NCBI GenBank assembly: GCA_944470555.2
Contig: OX104127.1
Span: 48,536,934-48,600,933 of the forward strand
Direction of reading: 5' to 3'
Source of the DNA: Heterobilharzia americana
Lineage: Eukaryota; Platyhelminthes; Trematoda; Strigeidida; Schistosomatidae
DNA length: 64,000 nucleotides
Shown here: piece by piece, positions 53,410-64,000 of the stretch
Position numbering within the stretch: position 1 is the first letter of the stretch
Layout of the letters: each line of letters begins with the position of its first letter
Position numbers and translations under genes: made by a program
The notes under the pieces: generated by a model
The model's database searches: none
What the model saw: the letters and a program-made list of their open reading frames with translations, nothing else
What the model was told of the DNA's origin: nothing

Positions 53410-53950
53410 TCTTATCATACCTGTACAGTTATATAGTACTTCGAAGATGTAGTGAATAGTACCAACAAAGGGCTAAGGTTAACGTCAGTAACAAAACATA
53501 TTGAACTATGAATCGGAAGATAAAAATATATAATGTAAGAGATCGTAAATCAGTATTACGTTACAAAAGTATGCAGATTTAAAAAATGGATAGAGCTGAG
53601 TAGTGAGCGTTTTTTTGCTAAAATAGAATGTAGAGAACAGGAACATTATACACAAGAAAGTGAGAAATGTGTTAATCAATAAAGTCTAGTTGTAACAAAG
53701 GGACTGGAAGTAGATTGGAGAGAAAATTGTTCAATGAAAAGTCAAAGAGTTGTAACACTAAGGTCATAGTAAAAAAAAGGGACTGAGCAAAACGTTTATG
53801 TACACAGATTTCAGGATTCTCTTTGTGAATGTTCAGAGCTCCTGCTGCACAGAGAAGACATGATCGAAATCTTATTTGAAAGCCTTGGTCTCACCTCATA
53901 TATCACATTGAATAAGCTATGTACAGGTGCTGCTGACAGAAAAATATATG
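53410..53950 (+). repeat. Inverted duplicate, copy 2 (partner at 30400-30935)
   Basis: The plus strand is nearly identical to the complement of the partner from about 53465 to 53850. Beyond 53840 the two drift: copy 2 reads ELLLHREDMIEILFESLGLT where copy 1 reads ELLIYKEDVIKMSFERLALI, so protein-level similarity survives. An A-run here has eight A's against seven in copy 1, which breaks the frame. A Penelope-like fragment lies 45 bases further on, in the opposite orientation. Confidence 0.85.
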
Positions 53951-53993
53951 CCTAAATACAACAATTTATTGATGTGGATTGCTTTTTTAATTA

Positions 53994-54660
53994 CTATACC
54001 GTTAAATGTTTGTGAGCACTGTTTGACATTACCCTAGTGGTACGGGCTACGTAATTAGCTCCACAGGAGTGAGTAATTTTTATAAAAGTTGTGGGAATTG
54101 GTAACAGCAGAACTTTATCTTTGAGTTTTCGGTTGAAGATAGCTCTCGTGAAAAAAGTGAGATTCGGGTATGCAGTAAACAATGCTCTTGGAACTGCTTT
54201 TGAGAAATAAGGCTTTAGAAATTGACTAATTGTATCGCTCTTTAATTTCGGGTTAAAATTAGATGCTGTTAAGCTGTGCAGAACATCGGGCTTAGTATTT
54301 ATTGATTTATCGATAAATGAGGATTTTTTTTCGGAAAATCCCAATTCTGCGTTCAATTTATCTTCCTCACAAATGTGATGAATTCTTGTCGTACAAAAAT
54401 TAATTAGATTCCTTTTTCTGTTCATAGGGACATAATGTAAAAACCCATCCTTGTTCGTTCCATTTAGGCTAATGATAAACTTATCTTAAAAGTGATCCAT
54501 TACTTCTACATGACAGTTGAAAATCTAGAAAGGTAAATCTGCATAACGACTCAGTTTCAAGCGTAAAACAAATGGATGAGTGGGGATTATTGAAGGTCTG
54601 CAGAAATTTTGTTCCATACCTAAAGATGAAAACATCAGTATGTCGCTGGTGCACTGCGAA
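53994..54660 (-). mobile_element. Penelope-like element: RT end, linker and GIY-YIG start
   Basis: From high to low coordinates the complement reads FLQTFNNPHSSICFTLETES then FTFLDFQLSCRSNGSLLR (about 54620-54475), matching the RT C-terminus of Penelope-like elements ('..F.FLDV...R..DGSL...VYRKPTWTG'). PKWNEQGWVFTLCPYEQKK follows, then a 143-codon frame (54425-53994) with TISQFLKPYFSKAV, FTRAIFNRKLKDKVLLLPIP, SCGANYVARTTRVMSNSAHK. The last block is the GIY-YIG-like module (usual 'CGA.YIGRT.R'). Stops separate the first parts. It is truncated at both ends. Confidence 0.75.
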
Positions 54661-54664
54661 CTGA

Positions 54665-57600
54665 TAGACAGTAGATTATAAGGCGTTCGACTCTGAATAT
54701 GTCATGAAATGGTTAGAAGTCAAGAAAATACTGGAGAATCCATTGCTACTCCATCTCTTTTTTGATATTTTATCCATTGAGTGAAAACTGAACATTTCAT
54801 ATAAATCTTAGAATTGGCTGAGATGATACCTAAAATGAGTGAGTGAAGTAATCCAAAAGCTTGTAAAACGAGGGTCATCTAAAACATGTAATAATCAGTT
54901 TGAAGTGTGTGAATACACAGAATATTGTACTATCTTGAACAATGTAGATTTAGTTCACTTTTTTGCATTTCATAACACTACGATGAGAAAAAGGATGAAG
55001 CAATAAGATGAAAGAGAACCTGGCAATAGAATATATTTAATAGTTGAATAAAATAAATGAAGACATTCCTCTTATTTCATGCTTAACTAGTAGTTATTGG
55101 GCTTATAGGTGAATGAAGCAACTATAAAGTACATTCTTAGTGAAGTTAATGCAGGTAAAGTCTCCTAGCCTGGAGATTAAACGTCCAAGAACAAACCTCA
55201 AGGCTTGGAGAACGCTAAATAATGAACACAGTTAACTAAATAGTATGACGAACCGGAGTAGGCGACCGGTAATCATAAAACAACAACTGCTTTAGCCATA
55301 TTATCCAAAGTCGCGTATGAGACTGGTAGGCTCTAAACTAAACACCACAGTGTAATATTGCTTTCTCAGGTAAGATTTTGAGGTTATTTTTTAATGCAGG
55401 TTTAACTGAGGTTTACTAAGAAAAAGACGGGTATCACACCGCTTTTACTTAAATTGAGATTACCTTAAAAAGACACTATCAAGATTATTTGTTAAACCTA
55501 TGAGATGTAATCATTTTACAGAATGTAGTCTTACATTACTATTTCGTGTTATCCGTTGCAGTGACTTGTAAATATAAAGTAGATTCCCCTGATGAAAGCC
55601 TCTAATGAGCGGTAACTACACGTAAAATACTAAAAACTTATTTCTTATACTACGAAAGTGTTTCACTGAAGTATGAAGTGCAACTAAAAATACTTTGGAA
55701 TAACATACATTTGTTAACTTTCACACTATTCATCTAACTGTTGACTGATGTGAGTGGCCAACAATTACTCACTTCACTCAGTAGTATATTTCGTACAACC
55801 TTAACGTTTGCAATCTTGACCCCAATTGTGGTATCGAACAGATCACATCGTTTTATGTAAACCATGGTGTGATTTTCCATTACTGGCTGCATTATTTTAC
55901 GAACATTTGATCTGATTAACTTCTTCATTACAGTGGACCAAGGGGAAACTAATCCGTAATACCAAGTTTTTCAAACTGTTATAAACTTACAGCTTTAACT
56001 GGTTTTACTGTTATCTAGTATTAGATGGAACTATATCTGGCAAACTCAATACGATCTGATTCAAATGAATGATAATAGTTGAACCAAACAAACAGCTAGT
56101 TTCATGAAGAGTAACCTGCTGTTTGTTGAATTTTGAATTTTTTTTATTTATCAAGAACTAATAAATAAAGAAGACTGTAATAAGTTGAACTAGTGTGATT
56201 ATCTTGTTTTTTGCACACTTAGTTACTTAATACTCGATTATATTCAAGAAGCCCAATTCCTGATTAGCTACGCGAGTATTTTGAGCTGCTGGCCAAGTGT
56301 CTAACCGACGGTGTACACCTAGTTGTTTTCATTCGAATAGCCGGCTTGTTGATGATTCTTATAACTATAGTATTTCTCGTCATCGTCCAAATGCTTAATC
56401 TATGGCACACATTCAACGCGCATTTCACAACTCAGGCATTTACAAGGTGGACCACGGTGGACCTTCATATAGTTCTGGGTGATTAGAAAATATCATCCTA
56501 CTAACCAACTCACAGTCTTTTCATCCAGTGCTAGGGCTTCAAAGTGAAGAAATCTACTAAGCGTGGATGGTGGTGGAGCTACTAAGATGCTTATAAATAC
56601 AGTAGGGTCCCTAACTGGCAAGTTCGGATGCGCCTGCAACGTACTTTGCTAAGTTCCAAGAGAGTATGCAATACATGCAGGGTATGAGGAAAATCGGGCT
56701 TTATTTCCTTTGTCTCTTCCGAGCTGGCTGGCGTGCTTATCTTTATCTCTGGTATGCACTACAAGTCAATGATGAAGTTCACTCTGATAACTGAATGCTC
56801 AAAGAGATGAAGCTCTTATGCTTCCTGGTTGGAGAATGAGTTTTTGAGAACAGTCACCGACTGACTCCTGTACTTGGAAAATTATCTGAAACCACCACAG
56901 AAGTGGTAAGGGCTAAAATGCCTGGGTGCCACCAAACTAAATGAGAGGGGAGGGAGTTGGTGTGAATTGATTATCACAATGTCGTAACATTACTACTGAA
57001 AAAAGACTTAATATTTCTGTGGTCGCTGTCATTGGAATCTAGGTCTGAAGGTAGTTTCATAAATCATTTACTTATTGTCACCGTTTTGTTCGCCAATTAC
57101 TGGTTTGTACTAAACAGCTTTTCTAGCTCACAGTAACGCTATTCCTGCTAGTCAGCGTACCCCAATCAAAAGACACTCTTAGACTGAAAAACACGTGTGT
57201 GGATCTCCTGTCAAGTTGCATGCTCCATCCAATCAACTGTAAATAAATACAGCGTCATCCAGTTTATTGTAGCTGAAGGTAAATTTTAATGAAAATAAAG
57301 CTATCACGACTGAGTGCAAATACGTGACACTGTATAATGCATCAGGTGCGTGCATAATCAAAGCATATAGAAGGTTAGTCACGATCAGCAGTCTCAACAT
57401 TTTGTAAGGCTTTGGATACTCCTACCAAACAGATGACAAAGGAATAGATTATAGTTTTAAGCTTTTTCAACGACTGTATTAACCATTTAAAGAAGCATAT
57501 CATTCGCTGCTTCAAAGGCGGTTTTCCAAACATCATTAATTACTATCCAGTTTATTGGTGAATCTTTCTGAAATAGTCTATAAGGGTAGAGAAAGAAAAT

Positions 57601-58375
57601 CACAGGTATCCTTGGAGAAGTTGATTGTGACTTGCTGCTTTCATTTGTTAACATACAGAAAAACTTACTGTAGTCTCCTCCGAGCATCCTAACGCATTAT
57701 AAACTTCAACTCTATCTCACTAAGTGTTATTTTTGCCAAATTTTACTAGTGTTTGCAAGGAAGAACACTAATAGCCTTATAATACTGTTAAATATAATAG
57801 TTTGTATTCTTTACTTTAAATTGGTCTATTTCTGTAATGATACCTTCAAATAAATAAGGAACAATAGTAATAATCATGACAATGTAAAGAAACACTACTT
57901 ATAGCTTTATTTCCCTAAATATTTGTTCATATGATATAAATGTTTTGCTGAAAAGTGAATGATTGACATATATATATAGCGTAAATATATTGTTACATTT
58001 GATGGACTTATATTTTTATTGACGCAAGTTGTTCCGTAGTATTTGTAATAGTTGAGCAAATTGTAAACCGAAATCTGCATATTTCAATCACTTAACGGCG
58101 TTGTTGAATTCGGTTTTTCTTTTTATTTTGTTCGTATTCACCAGATAGAAAAGTATGCCATGTCAGAGAGGTTAAAAATTTCACAACTGAGGGCACTGGG
58201 GCATTAAAAGGGATACAGTTAAGTTGGGTTTGTGTGCTTAAAGTATTGTATCGATTTATTTACGAAATCTAAATACTAGTTTATTGCATTTAACAAGTTT
58301 TATCTCAGTAGCAGTTTAGATAACAAAAAATATCTCTTGCATTTTGACTAAGGTCCATGCATGTCATTATTCTGA
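54665..58375. other. Long stretch without recognisable genes
   Basis: AT-rich with only short chance frames. A 64-codon minus frame (55734-55928) and a 66-codon minus frame (57487-57687) have no motif. No repeats of the families named elsewhere were seen. Confidence 0.4.
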
Positions 58376-58377
58376 TA

Positions 58378-58430
58378 CATGTGATTTCCCGTTGCTATAC
58401 AGGACCCAACTGCTCGACCTCCACTAGCAG
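58378..58430. repeat. Short repeat upstream of a Smα-like cluster, copy 1
   Basis: ATGTGATTTCCCGTTGCTAT then ACAGGACCCAACTGCTCGAC. A similar block (TGTGATTCTCTGTTGTTACA then CAGGGCCAAATCGCTCTACC) lies at 59923-59975, again just ahead of a Smα-like repeat. Roughly 70 percent alike by eye. Confidence 0.5.
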
Positions 58431-58479
58431 ATGGGCTCCCATGAGGACGCCTCAATACTACCGGGTATTCATAGTGTTA

Positions 58480-58650
58480 TATTTATGCTCGTGACCAGCA
58501 GTGGAATTCAGGACCCGCGTCTCGTCTTGTAAAGGACTTGTTAGCTGGAAGTTACTGCACTCCGGTGAGTGATGTTGTTCCAGTTGAGACTCATACATAG
58601 TGGTCATCGCTTCCGACGCCAATGCGTTAACCACTGGGCCACTGGGGCAC
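58480..58650 (-). repeat. Smα-like SINE, minus strand, hammerhead decayed
   Basis: The complement reads TGCCCCAGTGGCCCAGTGGT (box A region), GGCGTCGGAAGCGATG, CAGCTAACAAGTCC, AAGACGAGACGCGGGTCC and TGAATTCCACTGCTGG. Both hammerhead boxes are altered (CTAACAAG, GAGAC). Confidence 0.7.
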
Positions 58651-58707
58651 GATAGCCACCCCAGGTACCGAACAACAACTGGTGACTATCGCACAAGAGG
58701 TGGCTCT

Positions 58708-58865
58708 CGAGCCTTAGTGGCCAAGTGAATAACTCTTTGGCGTTTGAAGCGATGATTACTGGGTCCAAGTGGCACTAGGAACAAGATCACTCACTGGGGT
58801 GCAAGTACATCCAGCTATCGAGTCCTCAATAAGACGAAATACTCGTCCTAGACTCAATTTCATGC
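58708..58865 (+). repeat. Smα-like SINE, plus strand, hammerhead damaged
   Basis: GCCTTAGTGGCCAAGTG is followed by TTTGGCGTTTGAAGCGATGA, ATCCAGCTATCGAGTCC, AAGACGAAATACTCGTCC and TAGACT. The first box reads CTATCGAG (needed CTGANGAG); the second, GAAAT, is acceptable. It forms an inverted pair with 58480-58650. Confidence 0.7.
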
Positions 58866-59084
58866 ACTTTGGCTCATAAACTGCGTTTTTTAGCACAACC
58901 TTGTGAAAAGTTTATCGAAGTATCCTTTCTACTGCCATGTGCAAATTCAAGACATTCCTTTGTCAACAGCTTTACCTGCATAAATCAATTACCAGTGAAT
59001 TGTTTGATATCAACACAAATACCCACCAATGGCAATGAATAATGGTTGCACTGCATTGCGAAATGTCAAGACTAGGAAAATGCG

Positions 59085-59160
59085 GACTGTTGGATCTCAA
59101 CGCAGTGGCTAAATTTTAGCCACTAATGGACCTAATGGCTTTGAGTTAGATCCGTTGTGA
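59085..59160. repeat. Small hairpin
   Basis: AGTGGCTAAA-T-TTTAGCCACT (59105-59125) is a perfect 10-base inverted repeat with a one-base centre. It is flanked by TTGGATCTCAAC on the left and GAGTTAGATCCG on the right, which pair imperfectly around it. Confidence 0.6.
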
Positions 59161-59214
59161 GATTGTAGATGTCAAGCGCTGGATGGTCGCACACTAAGAA
59201 GAAAAGGCCGTTAA

Positions 59215-59290
59215 TTGCTTTCAGGTTTCCAGTGGTTCTTCAACTGATGTCAGTCCGCAGTGAGTATTGCCTTGAAATAAGAATCACCTT
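59215..59290 (+). repeat. 3' end of a second-family SINE
   Basis: TTTCCAGTGGTTCTTCAACT then GATGTCAGTCCGCAGTGAG, as in the tails at 6830-6870 and 15770-15810. Truncated at the 5' end. Confidence 0.55.
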
Positions 59291-59922
59291 TAATTTTTCA
59301 GTGGCTGACAAATACTTTTATGCTGAAATGCATTTGGAAATATTTGAAAACTGAAATTCAAGTTCTCTTTTGATAACACACTCCTGTACTGATGAACATG
59401 TTCTTATTGCAAAAAGAAGTTTGCAGGTAGTCATGTTTGTTATACTGATGTAACTGCATCTTGTCTGGTTAAAGAAATCCGGTGGGGGTGAACATAAGAT
59501 GAAAAAGTTAACTTTAGTCGCATGCTAAATCCGTGAGTTTATGCTAAGTATTTCAGGTAAAAGCGAACTGAGTAGTTGTCACAGATAAGGTAACTTTTCA
59601 TTTTTATCGTATCATTGTCGCGATAAACAAGGTATTTAAACTTTTGATTGAAAAGTATGTGATCCATGTGTATTTAGAACGTACATACTTATGTTAAATC
59701 GTAATGAAGTTGGGTACATAACATTCATTTCTGCTTAGTCTTCAAGTAGTCTTTGTGGGAAAGTCTTTACTGCTTTTATTCACTAAGATTTTTTGTATAA
59801 ACGCTATAAGGATACCTTCTGCAGGTTTTAAAGAAAAACTTCAGCTTTATAAATGAAGTCTTGCAGATAATATTCTGATTCCCAAAGTATTCCGCTAATT
59901 ATTTTCATATACACTCTAATAT

Positions 59923-60160
59923 ATGTGATTCTCTGTTGTTACACAGGGCCAAATCGCTCTACCTCGACCCTGATTCCCGTTGCTGAAGATGTGGCCCAAG
60001 TACCTTAGTTGTCTGGTGGATAACGCTCTAGCTTTTGGAGGGATCAGTCATGGGTTCCAGTCCTAGTGTGAACGAAACCCCTCACTTGGTGGTGGGTAGG
60101 TCCAGCTGCCTAGTCCCAAATATGACGGAACGCACATCCTGGATTTTACTACCAGTCATC
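59923..60160 (+). repeat. Upstream repeat copy 2 plus Smα-like SINE
   Basis: 59923-59985 repeats the block of 58378-58430. From about 59998 comes GTACCTTAGTTGTCTGGTGG, TAACGCTCTAGCTTTTGGAG, GGTCCAGCTGCCTAGTCCCA, TGACGGAACGCACATCCTGG. The hammerhead boxes are CTGCCTAG and GGAAC, both damaged, while stem I text (TCCAG...CTGGA) is kept. Confidence 0.65.
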
Positions 60161-60169
60161 GAGATGACT

Positions 60170-61655
60170 TAAAAACTCTAATATAATTACCTATTTAGTA
60201 TATTCGTCTTCATCTCCAGTTAACCTTCACGAACATTTCTTTTCCTAAAATCCGTTGCGATTGTTACTGTACGTGTAACTTGGTTTGTCGAATTTTCCAT
60301 AAATGATTCAGGTTTCGATTCATTTAAAAGTGTTGATCGCTGCAAACAATGCATAACACTATAATAAATACTAAAAATATCTGAAGGATGTATTTATTCC
60401 TGCCTTCTTAAGGTTCATAAACAAAAGAGTTTGAATAGTGTTTGGTTTTGCTAGCTGTTCGCACCCTTTCCAACAATTTATTTTACTTGCTATATATATA
60501 TACTAAGTGGTAAGCTTAAAAACAAGCATCGGTTTGTTCTTTTATTTACTAAAGCTAATTAATTGTGAGCTGTTAGAGAAGAGATGCTTGAAAACCCGTT
60601 ATTTTTCGCACTCGATACAATCACAAAGATTTATACTGTTAGTTTCCGACTAATCCAAATCACGTCAGTCTTACCTAGTATGAAAACACTACGCTGTTTC
60701 ATTTCACAGGGTGAAAAACCACTACCGATACTTCATTGGTAAGAAACAAGTACAACCGTAAGTCATAATGAAAATATGCTTAAGACAGGAAGTACGGTGT
60801 TGACCTAAGAAATAAGTTCAAATAAAATTATCAGAACGTAGAGAAGTTTTTAGCTGGCAATATTATCCTAAGAGTGCAATAATCTCTTTGCGCACCTTGT
60901 TTAAAAGATATATGGGAATGAGTATCGCAGTTTACCTGATTCGAAAAACAAAGAATCAACTTAATACACAGTACAATCACCGTTCATAAGTACAACTACA
61001 ATCTGTAAATTACACAGGGATTAAACAGCCGGAGAATGCACAAGTACACTTACACTTCGACATAACTTGAACTAACTCTCCAAAGTTAACAACCAGTGCA
61101 GACTGCTGTTGTCTCATCAGAAATACTGTCATATTTCTACAGATGTAAGTTACTATACCGTCTATTCCGTTATGGGTTCTTAAAAATTAATCCTTTTGGT
61201 GAACCATGTAAATAATACTTATCCAAAATTCACGGAGGCGAAAAATTAAATTTGCTTCGGACTTATTTAGTGAGCATAACTAGTCGATGACAAATCTAGA
61301 ACTTCTGAATTAGAGAGTTAAGTCTATCGTAAGTATGTTCTGAATAATTCTACCTTGTCAGATGAAACGTGGTGTTCGTCATGTCTGAAATGAAAACTTC
61401 TGCTATCTCAGAAGAATTCAACTCATTAACTTGCCTATATGGAGGGATTATTTAATAGTGTTCATTCAAATCAAGTTTCCAGCCATATCCACCTAGCTGT
61501 AATAAAAAATGGGTCTTCGAACAGGCACTTTGATAACTGAGTCTGTGGTCAGTTCTAACTACACAGCTATGAAAATACTGCTTTATCAGACGTCTACAAA
61601 TTCTGGTATTTATTTGCATCCGTACAAAGTCAAAAACTGAGTGCAGTCACTGACA
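60170..61655. other. No gene recognised
   Basis: AT-rich DNA without motifs, RNA genes or supported repeats. Confidence 0.4.
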
Positions 61656-61925
61656 AAAAATTGAGTAGAATAATAATAATGGCTTTATTCTGAAAAATAT
61701 TTCGGGAATACTCTATAGGATTTTCCGCGTGTCATATAAGACCAATAGGACAAAATTAGTGTATATGTATGCATAACCAAATGAAATTAGTATAAATTAC
61801 ATATAACGGCTCAATATTTACAGCATATACAACTTTCTTGAAAATGCAGAGTTAACTAAGGTAAAAAATCACGTAAACAATTAGATTCATAACACAAAAA
61901 TAATAGCAGGCTGTGCACTCTTGAA

Positions 61926-62246
61926 TTATTTTGCTTTGAAAAATAAACGTTGGTTAGTTAGTTCATAAAGTCTTATATATTTGCTCCTTGTCTTTCCTGG
62001 CGACCGACAAGCAGATAGCTTTAAGTGAAGAGGATGCTGGTCATCTGATAAAATAACTCCTGCCAGACATTTACATGAGTTTAAATGTTTGTCAACAAAA
62101 GTTCCGATCGGAAGATTTAGAGATACACCACTAATTCTGCCGACAATCTTAGAAGTTCTATGCAGTTTAGCACAGTCTTTTTTCAGCAGCCTAGGAAGGA
62201 ATAAAGGGGAATAAAAGAGGAGAACAATCAAGAGGCAGGAGTTCAT
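61926..62246 (-). pseudogene. C-terminal tail of LINE D ORF2
   Basis: The 106-codon complement frame has LLKKDCAKLHRTSKIVGRIS, a block I associate with the C-termini of certain fish and worm CR1/Rex1-like LINEs. HPLHLKLSACRSPGKTRSKY follows. It is in frame to the stop at about 61926, after which the short 3' UTR starts. Confidence 0.6.
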
Positions 62247-62306
62247 GCAAACAAAAGAGAAGAGGTTGAGTTTTACCGGATACTCTCAGCTTCCTAATAT
62301 AGTAAT

Positions 62307-63064
62307 TTAGGTGGAAAGTTCTTTTGGAATTTGTAAGATATAGGAGGAGCAGGAAAGGTTCGAAGAAAAACGTACGCCTGGATGAATCACAATTGTTACA
62401 TTCTCTAATGAACAACCATCAATAAAACAGGAATCATTAAACGTAAACAATTTACATAGGTTATGTTCACGTCCGAAACCAAAGTTTGTAGTTTGACATT
62501 CTAACGAATTAAGCACAAGGCTATTCATGGAGGACCATCGTCTAACAGTAGATAGGAAATCTTTCAGTTGGAAACAATCTGTTAAAGAGGAGACAGGTGC
62601 TGAGACTGTTAGGTCATCAGCATGTTTGATAAAATCGATACTGGCCAAATATGGTAAGTCATGTAGAGAAAAAAAGAGAAGAGACTGGGGTATAGGACGA
62701 CATCATGGGGAACATCAGTTACAGCAAGCAGTGAGGCGAAGCGCTTCCATCTGTAAACAGTATATTGTTTTCTTTAAAAGAAATGGGAATACAGCCATCT
62801 GGTTATCCAGAACTCAGTATTTGTTCCGGTTAGCTGGTGCAGCAAAAGAGGTCTTGGGACAGAATCAACTTCTGAAGTATAGTCTAAAAAAGCACACCTG
62901 ACATACTTGACATTTCTATCAAGATTGAAAGTAATATAGTGATATAAGATAGTGGTAGGATGTAGAGTGCTTCTTTTGATTTTATATGCAAATTGATTAG
63001 GGTCTCCGAAAGCCTTCAATGAGAAGTTGAGCACAAGCACTATTAGCTTCTCTATTATTTTCAA
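62307..63064 (-). pseudogene. Reverse transcriptase of LINE D
   Basis: The complement of 63064-62774 reads MKIIEKLIVLVLNFSLKAFG, PNQFAYKIKRSTL and CAFLDYTSEVDSVPRPLL (motif A, Asp kept, AFD changed to EVD). Next comes 62648-62307 with ASIDFIKHADDLTVSAPVSS, where the catalytic loop HADD keeps both Asp. FLSTVRRWSSMNSLVLNSLE and GVRFSSNLSCSSYI follow, the thumb. At least two frame changes and stops separate these, with the GxRQG block lost around 62700-62770. Confidence 0.8.
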
Positions 63065-63424
63065 GAAAGGAGAGGTAAATGCAATCGAACGGAATTTTGG
63101 ACGTGCACCTAGAGTTCCTGACTTAAGTTCGGAGTTATGTTAATATCTTCCCAGGCAGCTGGTATAGCGTTTCCTGCAAACGACTTATCAAACAGGTTAG
63201 TTAATAGATGGTATTATATATCAGCACACTTCGTGGATATGAAACTTGACATCCTGTCCATACCCAAACCGCGTGAAGATTTCTGGATTCGAAGCGTTCG
63301 AAAACACTCTTCTCGGTGATATCTGGACAACATTCTTTATCGGAAATGTTTGGGCAGAGTAGGATGTGGCAGTTAGGTTAGTGCAGAAATGAAGTGTTGC
63401 AAACACAGACATTTACACATGCTT

Positions 63425-64000
63425 CTTTACTGAGGCACTTACTACCCATGATGTCGTTTTAAGGTTTTCAAATTCTGGGGTAGCCTTTCGTATGGCAAAA
63501 GATTCTGGTTATATAATAGACTTAGACCTTTAATTTCCAACCTGTTTAAAATGTTCAGTCGACGAGCACCAGGATTATCACTTACTCTATTTTCTTGCTT
63601 TCTTTCTTTTTCTATTCTTAGTCTCTTACGTTGAGGAGAAGGTATACGACCTAAGCAAAAGATATTCCGGCTAAACTTGAGATAGCATGTCCCACCATCA
63701 ACAGTGTCGTTCTAAACATTACTGTTAAATATGTCCCAGTCTGTACAATATAACATTTCTATTAGATTAAATATGTTATTATATGGATAGTTTTTATGTA
63801 ATATTCTCTTGTGTGAGGGCTGCTTTGTGTGGTTTGCTACATGTTTTGTGCAAAACATATACAAAGCAATGATATGAGTTGAGCAATGAGGCTCTCTTCC
63901 GAGTTTCAGTATCATTGACGAATATAAAGCTAAGTGTTTGGTCTTGACGTGTTGTAATGTTAACAAGGTTTTGATGACCAAGAGTTTTGAGAAGGCTTTG
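63425..64000. other. No gene recognised at window end
   Basis: Contains a CT-rich run (about 63590-63620) and an 89-codon minus frame (63712-63981, reading KHLALYSSMILKLGREPHCS) without a motif I can name. It may be a remnant of the LINE D 5' part. Confidence 0.3.

Larger units (their letters stand above)
61660..63420 (-). mobile_element. LINE D: CR1-like RT relic, minus strand
   Basis: A minus-strand element with RT fingers, palm and C-terminus in several frames and a 3' tail reading TATTTTTCAGAATAAAGCC then ATTATTATTATT (complement of about 61710-61667). The N-terminal RT region starts near 63410. The endonuclease was not found within the window; a minus frame at 63712-63981 could be related but shows no clear motif. 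Family wording (LDYTSEVDSVPR, IKHADDLTVS) differs from LINEs A, B and C. Confidence 0.8.

Noticed and set aside
62527..62901. A 124-codon plus frame
   Set aside because: It is antisense to the RT of LINE D and has no motif of its own.
1..64000. CRISPR arrays, bacterial operons or ribosome binding sites
   Set aside because: No regularly spaced repeats or compact gene clusters; sequence is that of a repeat-rich eukaryotic genome.
1..64000. rRNA genes
   Set aside because: No stretch with recognisable conserved rRNA sequence was seen on either strand.

Overview
The window looks like nuclear DNA of a trematode, most probably Schistosoma (blood fluke). The strongest pointer is a tRNA-like short repeat with box A TGGCCTAGTGG and the phrase GCGTTTGAAGCGA, followed by hammerhead-ribozyme boxes. 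This matches the Smα/Sjα type of schistosome repeat as I remember it. Supporting signs are RTE- and CR1-like LINEs, Penelope-like fragments with a GIY-YIG-type tail, a CsRn1/Boudicca-like Ty3/gypsy element, and small exons with GT-AG introns. There is no prokaryotic layout, no operon and no CRISPR. The species cannot be fixed from the sequence alone.

Only two loci look like host genes. (1) About 12.63-17.88 kb, plus strand: the 3' part of a multi-exon gene with one very large exon (13723-15072) and a clear last exon, stop and poly(A) signal. I do not recognise the protein. The best-supported joins are exon 2 to 3 and exon 5 to 6, where phases match exactly. Other joins are phase-inconsistent with the best splice sites. 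(2) About 43.17-47.96 kb, plus strand: the 5' exons of a secreted, cysteine-containing protein with a signal peptide and a PAN/apple-like look. Its later exons also need an unseen small exon or an alternative site.

Most of the rest is decayed mobile DNA. 0.7-3.6 kb is a CR1-like LINE (endonuclease plus RT), and 8.4-12.3 kb is another CR1-like LINE with a PHD-like ORF1 remnant. 16.9-17.2 kb is a LINE scrap inside gene 1. 18.9-20.8 kb is an RTE-like endonuclease/RT relic. 26.7-29.0 and 44.2-45.8 kb are two minus-strand copies of one RTE family. 33.2-33.6 kb is a 3' scrap of the 8-12 kb LINE family, directly abutting a third CR1-like LINE at 33.6-36.7 kb. 37.9-41.5 kb is a minus-strand gypsy element with diverged LTRs and an internal deletion. 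42.5, 47.1 and 54.0-54.7 kb hold Penelope-like fragments, and 61.7-63.4 kb a minus-strand CR1-like LINE. All coding parts carry stops or frameshifts.

Short repeats fill the gaps. At least seven Smα-like copies or partial copies carry hammerhead boxes; only the one at 24.9-25.0 kb keeps an intact core. A second tRNA-headed family occurs at 6.6-6.9, 15.4-15.8, 29.0-29.4, 45.8-46.0 and 59.2 kb, and several lone tRNA-like promoters are present. Large inverted repeats lie at 6.57-6.88, 15.38-15.69, 48.98-49.09 and 49.38-49.57 kb. Two nearly identical inverted segments lie 23 kb apart (30.4-30.9 and 53.4-53.95 kb). Long AT-rich stretches at 20.8-24.2, 29.4-30.4, 30.9-33.2, 50.7-53.4, 54.7-58.4 and 60.2-61.7 kb show nothing I can name.
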